DNA of 64,000 nt. It comes from Isoptericola halotolerans (lineage in GTDB: Bacteria > Actinomycetota > Actinomycetes > Actinomycetales > Cellulomonadaceae). The DNA is taken from the NCBI RefSeq assembly GCF_013149785.1, contig NZ_JABEZU010000003.1, forward strand, positions 124,001 to 188,000, given 5' to 3'. Below the pieces are notes generated by a model. That model saw only the letters and a list, made by a program, of their open reading frames with translations. It was not told where the DNA came from and did not search any database. A program made the translations under genes and the position numbers. The stretch's first letter is position 1, and each line of letters opens with the position of its first letter. Below are positions 8,494-17,638 of this stretch, in pieces.

Positions 8494-9255
8494 CTAGACC
8501 CGCCGCCCGGCGAGCACGGCGGCGCGCTCGAGCACGTCGTCGAGCATGGTGGCGGTGAGCCGCCCGGTGGAGGTGTTGTGGGGCGACACGTGGTAGCAAC
8601 CCAGCACCGTCAGGTCCGGTCCGGAGCCGTCCTCCGACCGGCGCAGGCTGACCTCCGTCCCGTGGGCGAACCGGGGCCGGGGGCGAGGGACGGCCCAGCC
8701 CTGCTCGTCGAGGGACGCCAGCAGTGCGCCCCACCCGAGGGCCCCGAGGGCGACGGCGACCCGCAGCGTGGGCGAGAGCAGCTCGAGCTCGCGCGCCAGG
8801 TAGGGCGAGCACCGGTGCCGCTCGGCGGGGGTGGGACGGTTCTGCGGAGGAGCGCAGCGCACGGGTGCCACGAGGCGCAGACCGTCCAGCCGCATCCCGT
8901 CGTCGCGCCCCGTGGCCTCGGGCTGGTTCGCGAAGCCGGTGCGGTGCAGCCCGGCGAACAGGAAGTCCCCGCTCGGGTCGCCGGTGAACAGACGCCCGGT
9001 GCGGTTGGCGCCGTGCGCGGCCGGTGCCAGCCCGACGACGACGACGGCGGCACGGTCGTCCCCGAACCCGGGGACCGGTCGGGCCCAGTAGGTCTGGTCG
9101 CGGAACGCGGCGCGTCGATCCGCCGCGACCTGCTCGCGCCAGGCCACCAGGCGAGGGCACGCGCGGCAGGTGACGACGTGGTGGTCGAGCGCCTCGAGGC
9201 TGTCTGCGGCCCCGGCGGTGGCCGGGTAGGCGTCGTCGTCGGGTACCCGGTTCAC
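8494..9255 (-). CDS. Type 5 uracil-DNA glycosylase (UdgB-like)
   Basis: A 253-residue DNA repair enzyme that removes uracil and some other deaminated bases. Four Cys (CRAC near the N-terminus and RC...RC in the middle) are placed to bind a 4Fe-4S cluster, GLAPAAHGANRTGR is the family's active-site motif and HVSPHNTSTGRLT the C-terminal catalytic loop. The lack of a polar Asp/Asn after GLAPA agrees with type 5 rather than type 4 enzymes. The GTG at 9255 is chosen as the first start that keeps the conserved N-terminus; open frame continues upstream but is not family-like. Confidence 0.85.
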   Translation of the reverse strand: MNRVPDDDAYPATAGAADSLEALDHHVVTCRACPRLVAWREQVAADRRAAFRDQTYWARPVPGFGDDRAAVVVVGLAPAAHGANRTGRLFTGDPSGDFLFAGLHRTGFANQPEATGRDDGMRLDGLRLVAPVRCAPPQNRPTPAERHRCSPYLARELELLSPTLRVAVALGALGWGALLASLDEQGWAVPRPRPRFAHGTEVSLRRSEDGSGPDLTVLGCYHVSPHNTSTGRLTATMLDDVLERAAVLAGRRV

Positions 9256-9367
9256 CCCGCCATGGTCGCCGCTGCCAGGAGTCGTCGCGAGTCCTGTGCG
9301 GGCGTAGGTTGGTCTGCGAGCCGGGCCGGGCGAGCCGACTCGCCGCCCGACCAGTGGGGGTACTCCG

Positions 9368-9553
9368 ATGGGATTCCTGGACAAGGCCAAGGGTCTGGTC
9401 AACGAGGCGAACCTCGACAAGGCCAGGAAGCTGGCCAGCGACGAGAACGTCGACAAGGCCGCGGACGTCGCGAAGAAGATCTCACCGGACTCGGCCGACG
9501 GCACGATCGATGCCGCTGCGGACAAGGTCAAGAGTCTCAACGACAAGTCCTGA
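9368..9553 (+). CDS. Small helical protein, Rv0909/MT0933 antitoxin-like
   Basis: A 61-residue, Lys/Asp/Ala-rich protein starting MGFLDKAKGLVNEANLDKA. It has repeated DKAxxLA/DKAADVA amphipathic helix blocks, as in the MT0933 (Rv0909) family annotated as antitoxins. No toxin gene lies next to it, so the antitoxin role is doubtful and a structural or stress role is equally possible. A TAGGTT box at 9305-9310 is a likely -10; the start is an ATG. A strong hairpin follows at 9575-9605. Confidence 0.7.
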   Translation: MGFLDKAKGLVNEANLDKARKLASDENVDKAADVAKKISPDSADGTIDAAADKVKSLNDKS

Positions 9554-9574
9554 GCCGGCAGGTCGGTACGATCG

Positions 9575-9605
9575 GGGGGGCGTCGCCGTCACGGTGACGC
9601 CCCCC
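9575..9605 (+). terminator. GC-rich hairpin between small protein gene and thrS
   Basis: Ten-base arms (9575-9584 with 9596-9605) pair perfectly and the 11-base loop can form a further 3-bp stem. It can end the upstream gene. A TACGAT box at 9567-9572 would start thrS transcription near 9579, inside the hairpin, so part of it may instead lie in the thrS leader. Confidence 0.6.
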
Positions 9606-9655
9606 GGCGGTGCCGTGCGCCCGCTGAGCCACGAACGAACCTGAGGAGCACTGTC

Positions 9656-11698
9656 GTGTCCGACGCCGCCGCGCCGCTGTCATCGCCCGCACCCGACGAG
9701 GGGCCCACCACGGTGACGGTGACCGAGCCGACGACGGGCGCCGAGCTCTTCGCAGGGCGCCGCGAGGTCGTGGTGATGCGCGTGGACGGCGAGCTGCTCG
9801 ACCTGTCGCGTCCGCTCCGGACGGGCGACGTCGTCGAACCGGTCACGATCGACTCGCCGGACGGTCTGGCCGTGCTGCGTCACAGCGCGGCGCACGTCCT
9901 GGCGCAGGCGGTGCAGCAGGTGAACCCCGAGGCGCGGCTGGGCATCGGCCCGCCCGTCAAGGACGGCTTCTACTACGACTTCGACGTCGCCGAGCCCTTC
10001 ACGCCCGACGACCTCAAGAAGCTCGACAAGGCCATGGTCCGCATCATCAAGGAGGGGCAGACCTTCCGTCGGCGCGTCGTCACCGAGGACGAGGCGCGTG
10101 CCGAGCTCGCCGCCGAGCCCTACAAGCTGGAGCTGATCGGGCTCAAGGGCGGCGCAGCGCCCGCCGGGGGTGACGACGCAGGTGTCTCCGTCGAGGTCGG
10201 CGCCGGTGAGCTCACCATCTACGACAACGTCCGTGGGGCCGGCCGCGAGAGCGAGACGGTCGTCTGGTCGGACCTGTGCCGGGGGCCGCACCTGCCCAGC
10301 ACGAAGCTCATCGGCAACGGGGTGCAGCTCATGCGATCGGCGGCGGCGTACTGGCGCGGCAGCGAGAAGAACCCCCAGCTGCAGCGCATCTACGGCACCG
10401 CGTGGCCGTCCAAGGACGAGCTCAAGGCGCACCTCGAGCGGCTGGCCGAGGCGGAGCGTCGTGACCACCGACGGCTCGGCAGCGAGCTCGACCTGTTCAG
10501 CTTCCCCGACGAGATCGGCTCCGGGCTGGCGGTGTTCCACCCCAAGGGCGCGATGGTGCGCATGGAGATGGAGGAGTACTCGCGCAAGCGGCACGTCGAG
10601 TCCGGGTACTCGTTCGTCAACAGCCCGCACATCACCAAGTCGAAGCTGTTCGAGACCTCCGGGCACCTCGACTGGTACGCCGACGGCATGTACCCGCCGA
10701 TGCACCTGGACGCGGAGCTCGACGACGAGGGCAACGTGCGCAAGCCGGGGCAGGACTACTACCTCAAGCCCATGAACTGCCCGATGCACAACCTGATCTT
10801 CGACGCGCGCGGCCGCTCCTACCGCGAGCTGCCGCTGCGCCTGTTCGAGTTCGGGACGGTGTACCGGTACGAGAAGTCCGGCGTCGTGCACGGTCTGACG
10901 CGCGCTCGCGGATTCACCCAGGACGACGCGCACATCTACTGCACCCGCGACCAGATGCGCGACGAGCTCACCTCCCTGCTGACCTTCGTGCTGGACCTCC
11001 TGCGCGACTACGGGCTGGACGACTTCTACCTCGAGCTGTCGACCCGCGACCCGGAGAAGTCCGTCGGTGACGAGGACAGCTGGGAGGAGGCGACCCGCAC
11101 CCTCGAGGAGGTCGCGACCGCCTCGGGGCTCGAGCTCGTGCCGGACCCGGGCGGTGCCGCGTTCTACGGCCCGAAGATCTCCGTCCAGGCGAGGGACGCC
11201 ATCGGCCGCACCTGGCAGATGTCGACCATCCAGCTCGACTTCAACCTGCCGGAGAAGTTCGACCTGCAGTACACCGCCGCGGACGGCACCCGGCAGCGAC
11301 CGGTCATGATCCACCGGGCGCTGTTCGGGTCCATCGAGAGGTTCTTCGCGGTGCTGCTCGAGCACTACGCCGGCGCCTTCCCGGCCTGGCTCGCGCCCGT
11401 GCAGGTGCTGGCCGTCCCCGTGGCGGACGCGTTCGACGACTACCTGGGCGACGTCGTCGCCCAGCTCCGTGCACGGGGCATCCGGGCCGAGCTGGACACC
11501 TCCGACGACCGGTTCGGCAAGAAGATCCGCAACGCCGCCAAGGAGAAGGTGCCGTTCGTGCTGATCGCCGGCGGTGAGGACGCCGAGGCCGGGGCGGTCT
11601 CGTTCCGCTTCCGTGACGGCACCCAGGAGAACGGCGTGCCGGTGGCGGACGCCGTCGAGCGGGTCGTGGCGGCCGTGCGCGATCGCGAGCAGGTCTGA
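9656..11698 (+). CDS. thrS: Threonine--tRNA ligase
   Basis: Charges tRNA-Thr in the cytoplasm. The 680-residue protein has the full order: TGS domain (about 15-75), editing domain with [11 protein letters not shown] and a later CRGPHLP zinc motif, class II catalytic core with the zinc Cys in [10 protein letters not shown], and an anticodon-binding domain from about 570. The GTG at 9656 has GAGGAG upstream. It begins the conserved actinobacterial run thrS, HIT, pgsA, patA, pimA. The HIT gene follows after 2 bp, so they are one operon. Confidence 0.97.
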   Translation: MSDAAAPLSSPAPDEGPTTVTVTEPTTGAELFAGRREVVVMRVDGELLDLSRPLRTGDVVEPVTIDSPDGLAVLRHSAAHVLAQAVQQVNPEARLGIGPPVKDGFYYDFDVAEPFTPDDLKKLDKAMVRIIKEGQTFRRRVVTEDEARAELAAEPYKLELIGLKGGAAPAGGDDAGVSVEVGAGELTIYDNVRGAGRESETVVWSDLCRGPHLPSTKLIGNGVQLMRSAAAYWRGSEKNPQLQRIYGTAWPSKDELKAHLERLAEAERRDHRRLGSELDLFSFPDEIGSGLAVFHPKGAMVRMEMEEYSRKRHVESGYSFVNSPHITKSKLFETSGHLDWYADGMYPPMHLDAELDDEGNVRKPGQDYYLKPMNCPMHNLIFDARGRSYRELPLRLFEFGTVYRYEKSGVVHGLTRARGFTQDDAHIYCTRDQMRDELTSLLTFVLDLLRDYGLDDFYLELSTRDPEKSVGDEDSWEEATRTLEEVATASGLELVPDPGGAAFYGPKISVQARDAIGRTWQMSTIQLDFNLPEKFDLQYTAADGTRQRPVMIHRALFGSIERFFAVLLEHYAGAFPAWLAPVQVLAVPVADAFDDYLGDVVAQLRARGIRAELDTSDDRFGKKIRNAAKEKVPFVLIAGGEDAEAGAVSFRFRDGTQENGVPVADAVERVVAAVRDREQV

Positions 11699-11700
11699 CG

Positions 11701-12264
11701 ATGACCGGGCCGGGCGACGGGCCGGATCAGGTCGCGGCCGATCGGTTCGGGCCGCCGGAGGACGACATCGCGCGCCTGTGGACCCCGCACCGCATGGTCT
11801 ACATCGGCGGGCAGGACAAGCCCGCCGACTCGACGCCGCAGCAGTGCCCCTTCTGCCGCATCCCCACGGGCGAGGACGCCGACGGACTGGTCGTCGCCCG
11901 GGGAGCGGACTGCTTCGCGCTGCTGAACCTGTACCCGTACAACGGCGGGCACCTCATGGTGCTGCCGTACCGCCACGTCTCGGACTACACCGACCTGACC
12001 GGGGCCGAGACGACCGAGCTCGCCGCCATGACGCAGGAGGCGATGCGGGTCCTGCGCACGGTCTACGCGCCGGCCGGCTTCAACCTCGGGATGAACCAGG
12101 GAGAGGTCGCCGGTGCGGGCATCGCCGCGCACCTGCACCAGCACGTCGTGCCGCGTTGGCTCGGGGACGCGAACTTCCTGCCGGTCGTCGGGCGGACCAA
12201 GGCCCTGCCCGAGCTGCTCGCGGACACCCGCGCACGGCTCGCCGCGGCGTGGCCCGCCCGGTGA
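11701..12264 (+). CDS. HIT family protein, Ap4A phosphorylase-like
   Basis: A 187-residue histidine-triad protein. The core has LLNLYPYNGGHLMVLPYRH and the catalytic triad AHLHQHVVPRW near residue 145, followed by DANFLPVVG, as in the mycobacterial Rv2613c group reported as diadenosine tetraphosphate phosphorylases. A CxxC pair (QCPFCRI) near residue 43 may bind zinc. Gene order (between thrS and pgsA) is the same as in mycobacteria. Two bases separate it from thrS; Ap4A is a by-product of aminoacyl-tRNA synthetases, which fits the pairing. Confidence 0.88.
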   Translation: MTGPGDGPDQVAADRFGPPEDDIARLWTPHRMVYIGGQDKPADSTPQQCPFCRIPTGEDADGLVVARGADCFALLNLYPYNGGHLMVLPYRHVSDYTDLTGAETTELAAMTQEAMRVLRTVYAPAGFNLGMNQGEVAGAGIAAHLHQHVVPRWLGDANFLPVVGRTKALPELLADTRARLAAAWPAR

Positions 12265-12325
12265 ACGACGCCGGCCGCTAGCCTGACGACGCCGGTCTGC
12301 CGGCATCACGAGACGAGGAGCACCC

Positions 12326-12952
12326 ATGTTCGGCCGCCTGCGGGCCACGATGCAGCGCCTGTTCACGCCCTTGGCGAACCTGCTGCTCCGCCACGGGGTG
12401 TCGCCCGACGCCGTGACGATCGCCGGCACCGTGGTCGTCACCGTCCTCGCGCTGACGCTGCTGCCCACGGGTCACCTGACTCTCGGTGCACTGCTCATCG
12501 GTCTCTTCGTCCTGACCGACTCGCTCGACGGTGTCATGGCGCGGGCGAGCGGCCGCAGCGGGCCGTGGGGAGCCTTCCTGGACTCCACGCTCGACCGGGT
12601 GTCGGACGGCGCGGTGTTCGCGGGGATCACGCTGTGGTTCGTGCTGCACCCCGACGAGACCTGGGCGACCGGGGGAACCGTGGCGGCCCTGGCCTGCCTG
12701 GTCCTCGGATCTGTCGTGCCCTATGCGCGCGCCCGGGCCGAGTCGGTGGGCGCGACGGCCGCCGTCGGCATCGCCGAGCGTTCCGACCGTCTCGTCGTGG
12801 CCCTGGTGCCCACCGCGTTCGTCCAGCTCGGCCTGCCGGTGCCCGTCCTGGTCGTGATGCTCGGTCTGCTGGCGATCGCCAGCCTGGTCACGGCGGCGCA
12901 GCGGGTCGTCACCGTGCGCACACAGCTCCTGACGACTCCCGAGGAGGCCTGA
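12326..12952 (+). CDS. pgsA: CDP-alcohol phosphatidyltransferase, probable phosphatidylinositol phosphate synthase
   Basis: A 208-residue membrane enzyme. The CDP-alcohol transferase motif DGx2ARx8Gx3Dx3D is complete (DSLDGVMARASG then GAFLDSTLDR, about residues 71-95), with five to six membrane helices. In actinobacteria this position, between the HIT gene and the PIM acyltransferase, is occupied by the enzyme that makes phosphatidylinositol phosphate from CDP-diacylglycerol and inositol phosphate, the first lipid of PIM synthesis. ATG with GAGGAG upstream; the stop overlaps the next start by one base. Confidence 0.92.
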   Translation: MFGRLRATMQRLFTPLANLLLRHGVSPDAVTIAGTVVVTVLALTLLPTGHLTLGALLIGLFVLTDSLDGVMARASGRSGPWGAFLDSTLDRVSDGAVFAGITLWFVLHPDETWATGGTVAALACLVLGSVVPYARARAESVGATAAVGIAERSDRLVVALVPTAFVQLGLPVPVLVVMLGLLAIASLVTAAQRVVTVRTQLLTTPEEA

Positions 12953-13908
12953 TGGTCGACCTGGCCGCGGCGTACACCTTCGCCTGGCGCCACGCCCCGA
13001 AGGTTCCCGAGCCCGTCCTGCGCGCCGTGTTCGACCTGGCGGCGGACGTCGCGTGGCTGCGACGTGGAGCGGGGGTGCGCCGCCTGGAGGCGAACTACGC
13101 GCGGGTGCGCCCGGACCTCGACGACCGGGCGGTGCGGCGCCTCGCCCGGGAGGGCATGCGCCGCTACCTGCGGTACTTCCGCGAGGCGTTCACCCTGCAG
13201 GGTGCCACCCCGGAGCAGCTGGACGCCCGGGTGCGGGTCGAAGGGCTGGAGCACGTCATCGCGATCACCGACGACGGGGGGTCGGCGTCGCTCGCGCTCG
13301 CGCACCTCGGCAACTGGGACCTCGCGGGTGCGTGGGCGTCGCCCAGGCTGGCGCCGGTGCTGACCGTCGCTGAACGGCTGAAGCCACCCGAGCTGTTCGA
13401 GCAGTTCGTCGAGTTCCGCGGATCGCTCGGGATCGACGTCCTGCCCCTGGGTGACGACGGCGTCTTCCGGAACCTGGTGCGCGGCGCCGAGCACGGGCCC
13501 CGGATCCTGCCGCTGCTGTCCGACCGCGACCTCACGGCCCAGGGGGTGGAGGTCGACCTGCGCGGGCACCGCGCGCGGGTGGCGGGCGGTCCGGCCGCGC
13601 TGGCGGTCGCGGCCAAGGTGCCCCTGCTGCCCGTAGGGATCCGGCACGAGCGTCTGACCGGTGAGCGACGGCGACGGGCGGGCACACCCTGGGGCATCGT
13701 GATCCGCTTCTTCCCGCCGGTCGGGCCTCCCGACGACGGCAGCCGCAGGGCGCAGGTCGAACAGCTCACGCAGGCCTGGGTGGACGTCCTCGGCGAGTAC
13801 ATCGCCCGGCACACCGCGGACTGGCACATGCTGCAGAGCGTGTTCGTCGCCGATCTCGATCCCGAGCGGTACGCACGCACCCGTGCCGCGGCAGGGGAGG
13901 GACGATGA
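12952..13908 (+). CDS. patA: Phosphatidylinositol mannoside acyltransferase (LPLAT family)
   Basis: A 318-residue enzyme of the LpxL/HtrB-like lysophospholipid acyltransferase family. The HxxxxD catalytic motif is LAHLGNWDLAG near residue 120, followed by GPRILPLLSDRDL and a substrate loop. In mycobacteria the homologue acylates the mannose of PIM on the inner face of the membrane. The ATG overlaps the pgsA stop (TGATG), and its own stop overlaps the pimA start (ATGA), so the three are coupled. A longer open frame upstream lies within pgsA and is not used. Confidence 0.92.
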   Translation: MVDLAAAYTFAWRHAPKVPEPVLRAVFDLAADVAWLRRGAGVRRLEANYARVRPDLDDRAVRRLAREGMRRYLRYFREAFTLQGATPEQLDARVRVEGLEHVIAITDDGGSASLALAHLGNWDLAGAWASPRLAPVLTVAERLKPPELFEQFVEFRGSLGIDVLPLGDDGVFRNLVRGAEHGPRILPLLSDRDLTAQGVEVDLRGHRARVAGGPAALAVAAKVPLLPVGIRHERLTGERRRRAGTPWGIVIRFFPPVGPPDDGSRRAQVEQLTQAWVDVLGEYIARHTADWHMLQSVFVADLDPERYARTRAAAGEGR

Positions 13909-15125
13909 GGCCCTTGCGCGTCGGCATCGTCTGCCCCTACTCGTTCGACGCACCCGGCGGGGTGCAGTTCCACGTGCGCGACCTCGCCCAGGCGTTGCGG
14001 GCCGCCGGCCACGAGGTCTCGGTGCTGGCACCGGCGGACGACGACACCGAGGTGCCCGACGTCGTCACGCCGGCGGGTCGCGCGGTCCCGGTGCGCTACA
14101 ACGGCTCGGTCGCCAGGCTGTCCTTCGGTCCTCGCGCCGCCACCAAGGTCCGACGCTGGATCGACGCCGGGGAGTTCGACGTCCTGCACCTGCACGAGCC
14201 GATGACCCCGTCGCTGTCGATGCTCGCCCTGTGGGTCGCCGAGGGGCCCGTGGTCGCCACGTTCCACACGTCGCAGGTGCGGTCGCGGGCGCTGCAGGTC
14301 GCACAGCCGCTGCTCAGGCAGTCGCTGGAGAAGATCTCGGCCCGGATCGCCGTCTCCGAGGACGCGCGGCGCACGCTCGTCGACCATCTGGGCGGTGACG
14401 CCGTCGTGATCCCGAACGGCGTGTACGTGGACCGGTTCGCGGACGCAGCGCCCGCAGAGTCGTGGCGAGGCACCCCTGAAGCGCCCACCGTGGCGTTCCT
14501 GGGACGACTCGACGAGCCCCGCAAGGGCCTGCAGGTCCTCGCGGAGGCGGCACCGGCGATCCTCGCCGCGCACCCGGGCACGAGGTTCCTCGTCGCGGGC
14601 AAGGGCGACGCCGGACGGTCCGCGGCGCAGTCGGTGCTGGGGGAGCACGGTGGCTCGTTCACCTGGCTCGGCGGTGTCAGCGACGAGGACAAGGCCGCCC
14701 TGCTGCGCTCGGCGGACCTGTACGTCGCCCCCCAGACCGGCGGCGAGAGCTTCGGCATCGTCCTGGTCGAGGCGATGAGCGCCGGGACCGGGGTCGTGGC
14801 GAGCGACCTCGGCGCGTTCCGACGGGTCCTCGACGACGGCACGGCGGGCAGGCTGTTCCGCACCGGGGACCCGCAGGACCTCGCGGCCTCGGTGGTCGCC
14901 GCCCTGGCCGACCGGGCCGACACCGCCGCCCGGGCGGCTCGTGCGAGCGCCTTCGTCCGGCGTTTCGACTGGTCGACGGTGACGGACCAGGTGCTGGCCG
15001 TCTACGAGATGGCCGTGGCCGCGACGGAGGCGCTGGGGACCGGGACCGTGCGGCACGACCTGCGTGCGGAGCGTTCGTGGTTCCTCGGGCTCCGCTCGCG
15101 TGCCGACGTGGCAGGTGAGCGATGA
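13905..15125 (+). CDS. pimA: Phosphatidylinositol alpha-mannosyltransferase
   Basis: A 406-residue GT4 glycosyltransferase that moves the first mannose from GDP-mannose to phosphatidylinositol. The N-terminal YSFDAPGGVQFHVRDLA is the acceptor-domain glycine-rich loop, and the C-terminal GESFGIVLVEAM is the EX7E donor motif. Length and context match the mycobacterial enzyme. A GGGGAGG ribosome site precedes the ATG, which overlaps patA by 4 bp. Confidence 0.95.
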   Translation: MRPLRVGIVCPYSFDAPGGVQFHVRDLAQALRAAGHEVSVLAPADDDTEVPDVVTPAGRAVPVRYNGSVARLSFGPRAATKVRRWIDAGEFDVLHLHEPMTPSLSMLALWVAEGPVVATFHTSQVRSRALQVAQPLLRQSLEKISARIAVSEDARRTLVDHLGGDAVVIPNGVYVDRFADAAPAESWRGTPEAPTVAFLGRLDEPRKGLQVLAEAAPAILAAHPGTRFLVAGKGDAGRSAAQSVLGEHGGSFTWLGGVSDEDKAALLRSADLYVAPQTGGESFGIVLVEAMSAGTGVVASDLGAFRRVLDDGTAGRLFRTGDPQDLAASVVAALADRADTAARAARASAFVRRFDWSTVTDQVLAVYEMAVAATEALGTGTVRHDLRAERSWFLGLRSRADVAGER

Positions 15126-15748
15126 GCTGGTCGGAGGCCGCGCTGCTGACGGTGGTCCTGCTGGGGCTCGCCCTGTGGTGGGTGTGGGTCGCGGCGTCGC
15201 GGCTGGACCGCCTGCACCACAAGGTCGTCGCGTCGCGCCTGGCCCTGCAGGCACAGCTCGACCGCCGCGTGCGCACCTCGCTCGACCTGGCGTCGTCCGG
15301 CCTGCTCGACCCGGCCAGCTCGGTGCTGGTCGCGGACGCGGCCTTCGCGGTGACCGCGACCGTCGAGCGGTCCGGCGAGCAGGACGGTCCTGCCGAGACG
15401 GTCGACGGTGTCCCGTCGCCGGCCGAGGCCTTCGCCCTCACTGGCCTGCCGGTGGAGCGTGAGCGCGCCGAGTCCGCGCTGTCGGTGACGCTGCGCTCGG
15501 TGCTGGAGGACGCCGAGGCGGTGTCGGGGCTGCGTGCCTCCGTGCCCGGTGACGAGCTCGTCGACGACCTCGCCGCGTCCTGGTACCGCGCCCAGCTGGC
15601 CCGGCGGTTCCACAACGAGGCGGTCGCGCAGGCGCAGCGGGCGCGGCGACCGCGCCGGGCCCGGTGGCTGCGCCTGGCCGGACGGGCCCCGTGGCCGCAG
15701 ACGGTGGAGCTGGACGACCAGATGCCGGACGGGATCGACGGCGTCTGA
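15122..15748 (+). CDS. Hypothetical membrane-anchored protein of the PIM operon
   Basis: A 208-residue protein with one N-terminal membrane helix (about 5-25, LLTVVLLGLALWWVWVA) followed by a helical, LemA-like cytoplasmic part (RLHHKVVASRLALQAQLDRRV). The ATG overlaps the pimA stop (ATGA), so it is co-translated. The same position in mycobacteria (Rv2609c) is also a conserved membrane protein; function unknown. The C-terminus is acidic after an Arg-rich stretch. Confidence 0.72.
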   Translation: MSWSEAALLTVVLLGLALWWVWVAASRLDRLHHKVVASRLALQAQLDRRVRTSLDLASSGLLDPASSVLVADAAFAVTATVERSGEQDGPAETVDGVPSPAEAFALTGLPVERERAESALSVTLRSVLEDAEAVSGLRASVPGDELVDDLAASWYRAQLARRFHNEAVAQAQRARRPRRARWLRLAGRAPWPQTVELDDQMPDGIDGV

Positions 15749-15838
15749 GGCCCCCGTAGGATGGGTGTACGACGTGGACCACGTCGGCACGGCCGGCACG
15801 ACGCCGGGACGTGCTCGCAAGAACACTGTGAGGTTGCG

Positions 15839-16762
15839 TTGAGCGAGACCACCGGGACCCCGGCCGGCACGACGGGCGTCGGCGAGGTGGGCACGGCCCG
15901 CGTCAAGCGGGGCATGGCCGAGATGCTCAAGGGCGGCGTCATCATGGACGTGGTGACCCCCGAGCAGGCCAAGGTGGCCGAGGACGCCGGTGCGGTCGCC
16001 GTCATGGCGCTCGAGCGGGTGCCCGCCGACATCCGCGCCCAGGGCGGCGTGGCGCGCATGTCCGACCCCGACATGATCGAGGGCATCGTCGAGGCGGTGT
16101 CGATCCCGGTCATGGCGAAGGCGCGGATCGGCCACTTCGTCGAGGCGCAGGTCCTGCAGTCCCTCGGCGTCGACTACGTCGACGAGTCCGAGGTGCTCAC
16201 CCCGGCCGACTACACCCACCACATCGACAAGTGGGCTTTCACCGTCCCGTTCGTGTGCGGTGCGACCAACCTGGGCGAGGCGCTGCGCCGCATCACCGAG
16301 GGCGCTGCCATGATCCGGTCGAAGGGTGAGGCCGGCACGGGTGACGTCTCGAACGCCACGACGCACATGCGCCAGATCCGCCAGCAGATCCGGAACCTGA
16401 CCTCGCTGCCCACCGACGAGCTGTTCGTCGCCGCGAAGGAGCTGCAGGCGCCGTACGAGCTCGTGGCGGAGGTCGCCCGCACGGGCAAGCTCCCCGTGGT
16501 GCTCTTCACCGCCGGTGGCATCGCCACCCCCGCGGACGCCGCGATGATGATGCAGCTCGGCGCCGAGGGCGTGTTCGTCGGCTCCGGCATCTTCAAGTCC
16601 GGCGACCCGGCGGCCCGCGCCAAGGCGATCGTGCAGGCCACCACCTTCCACGACGACCCCGACGTCGTCGCGAAGGTCTCTCGTGGCCTGGGCGAGGCGA
16701 TGGTCGGCATCAACGTCGAGGAGGAGCCGGAGCCCGTCCGGCTCGCCACGCGCGGCTGGTAG
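15839..16762 (+). CDS. pdxS: Pyridoxal 5'-phosphate synthase subunit PdxS
   Basis: The synthase subunit that builds PLP from ribose 5-phosphate, glyceraldehyde 3-phosphate and ammonia supplied by PdxT. The 307-residue TIM barrel has the catalytic Lys in [11 protein letters not shown] and in [12 protein letters not shown], and the FVGSGIFKS phosphate loop. Start: the most upstream family-like choice is a TTG at 15839; a GTG at 15887 is an alternative that still keeps [18 protein letters not shown] box at 15756-15761 may be the -10. pdxT is 5.4 kb away, which is unusual. Confidence 0.95.
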   Translation: MSETTGTPAGTTGVGEVGTARVKRGMAEMLKGGVIMDVVTPEQAKVAEDAGAVAVMALERVPADIRAQGGVARMSDPDMIEGIVEAVSIPVMAKARIGHFVEAQVLQSLGVDYVDESEVLTPADYTHHIDKWAFTVPFVCGATNLGEALRRITEGAAMIRSKGEAGTGDVSNATTHMRQIRQQIRNLTSLPTDELFVAAKELQAPYELVAEVARTGKLPVVLFTAGGIATPADAAMMMQLGAEGVFVGSGIFKSGDPAARAKAIVQATTFHDDPDVVAKVSRGLGEAMVGINVEEEPEPVRLATRGW

Positions 16763-16772
16763 AGCATCGGAG

Positions 16773-16811
16773 CGAGGGGCCCGCGGACATCTCGTGTCCG
16801 CGGGCCCCTCG
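16773..16811. terminator. Strong terminator after pdxS
   Basis: A perfect 17-bp stem (16773-16789 with 16795-16811) with a 5-base loop TCTCG, 10 bp after the pdxS stop and 20 bp before the end of the convergent CrtA-like gene. It can serve both strands. No T-run follows, as is common in high-GC actinobacteria. Confidence 0.85.
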
Positions 16812-16830
16812 TCCGTCCCGGCAGCCCCGC

Positions 16831-17529
16831 TCAGCTCCCGGGCACGATGCCGGTGCGCCCCTGCCAGGAGCCGTGCTCCGAGAGCGGACGGAAGCGGAAG
16901 GTCGCGAACTCGTGGTGGAAGTCGCGGCGGCGACGTTCGACCATCGCGTCCGCGTGGCGTCGGTCGGCGGGGACGTCGGCACGACCGTGCACCATCTGCT
17001 CCATCTCACGGACCGAGCGCCACACGGAGAACGTGGAGATCGTGCGAGGCGGCCGGATGGCGGCCAGGGCGAGCGTGGTGCCGGGGTGGTCGCGCACCTG
17101 ACGTTCGACGGGCCTGCCCCATCGCAGGAACCGTGGCACCTCGGGCAGCCGCATCCGTGCGACGGTCACCGCCACGACGGGTTCGTCCTGGTCCCAGGCG
17201 CCTGCTCGGGGCGGCAGGCCGGGCAAGGCCGCCAGCCGGGACCAGCGGCGCAGGTACTCCAGCCGCACGTGCCAGCCGGCCGCCACGTGGCGGCCGAGGG
17301 CGTCGTGCGTCAGGAACTGGTCGACGGCATCCTCGTCGCGCCACTGCGCGAAGACGGCGATCCGTCGCAGCTGCAGCCGGTCCGGCGAGACGACGGGCGC
17401 CCCCAGGCGCATGAGGGCCAGGCACTCGGCGTGGTCGAGCCCGGGCGTGGTGTTGCCCGACGGCGGTCGCAGCAGCGCGCGTGCCGTCACGGTGGCCGGC
17501 ATCTCGGCGAGGTGAAACGTGTGGATCAT
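16831..17529 (-). CDS. CrtA-like (spheroidene monooxygenase family) protein
   Basis: A 232-residue protein resembling actinobacterial proteins annotated as spheroidene monooxygenase, a haem-binding dimeric alpha/beta-barrel fold. Visible blocks are PGLDHAECLALMRLGAP, RIAVFAQWRDEDAVDQF and STFSVWRSVREMEQMVHG, the last being the characteristic SxWxSxxxM motif. There are no carotenoid genes around it, so the substrate is not known. The ATG at 17529 is chosen to give MIHTFHLAEMP; a GTG at 17559 is an alternative. Neither has a clear ribosome site. It diverges from the Nudix gene. Confidence 0.7.
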   Translation of the reverse strand: MIHTFHLAEMPATVTARALLRPPSGNTTPGLDHAECLALMRLGAPVVSPDRLQLRRIAVFAQWRDEDAVDQFLTHDALGRHVAAGWHVRLEYLRRWSRLAALPGLPPRAGAWDQDEPVVAVTVARMRLPEVPRFLRWGRPVERQVRDHPGTTLALAAIRPPRTISTFSVWRSVREMEQMVHGRADVPADRRHADAMVERRRRDFHHEFATFRFRPLSEHGSWQGRTGIVPGS

Positions 17530-17638
17530 CGTGGGGAACGCTACGTCGGTGCGGGGCACCTATGCTGAACGGCATGCCGAACCGATCGAGCGCGCCGTCC
17601 GCGCGCAGGCCTGCTCGGGCGACGGCGGAGCGCCGTCG

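Noticed and set aside
9554-9655. T-box riboswitch upstream of thrS
   Set aside because: The leader is too short and lacks the T-box sequence; the hairpin is an ordinary stem.
9680-11365. A long open frame antisense to thrS
   Set aside because: No domain is recognised and it lies wholly opposite a well-supported gene; long antisense frames are common at this GC content.
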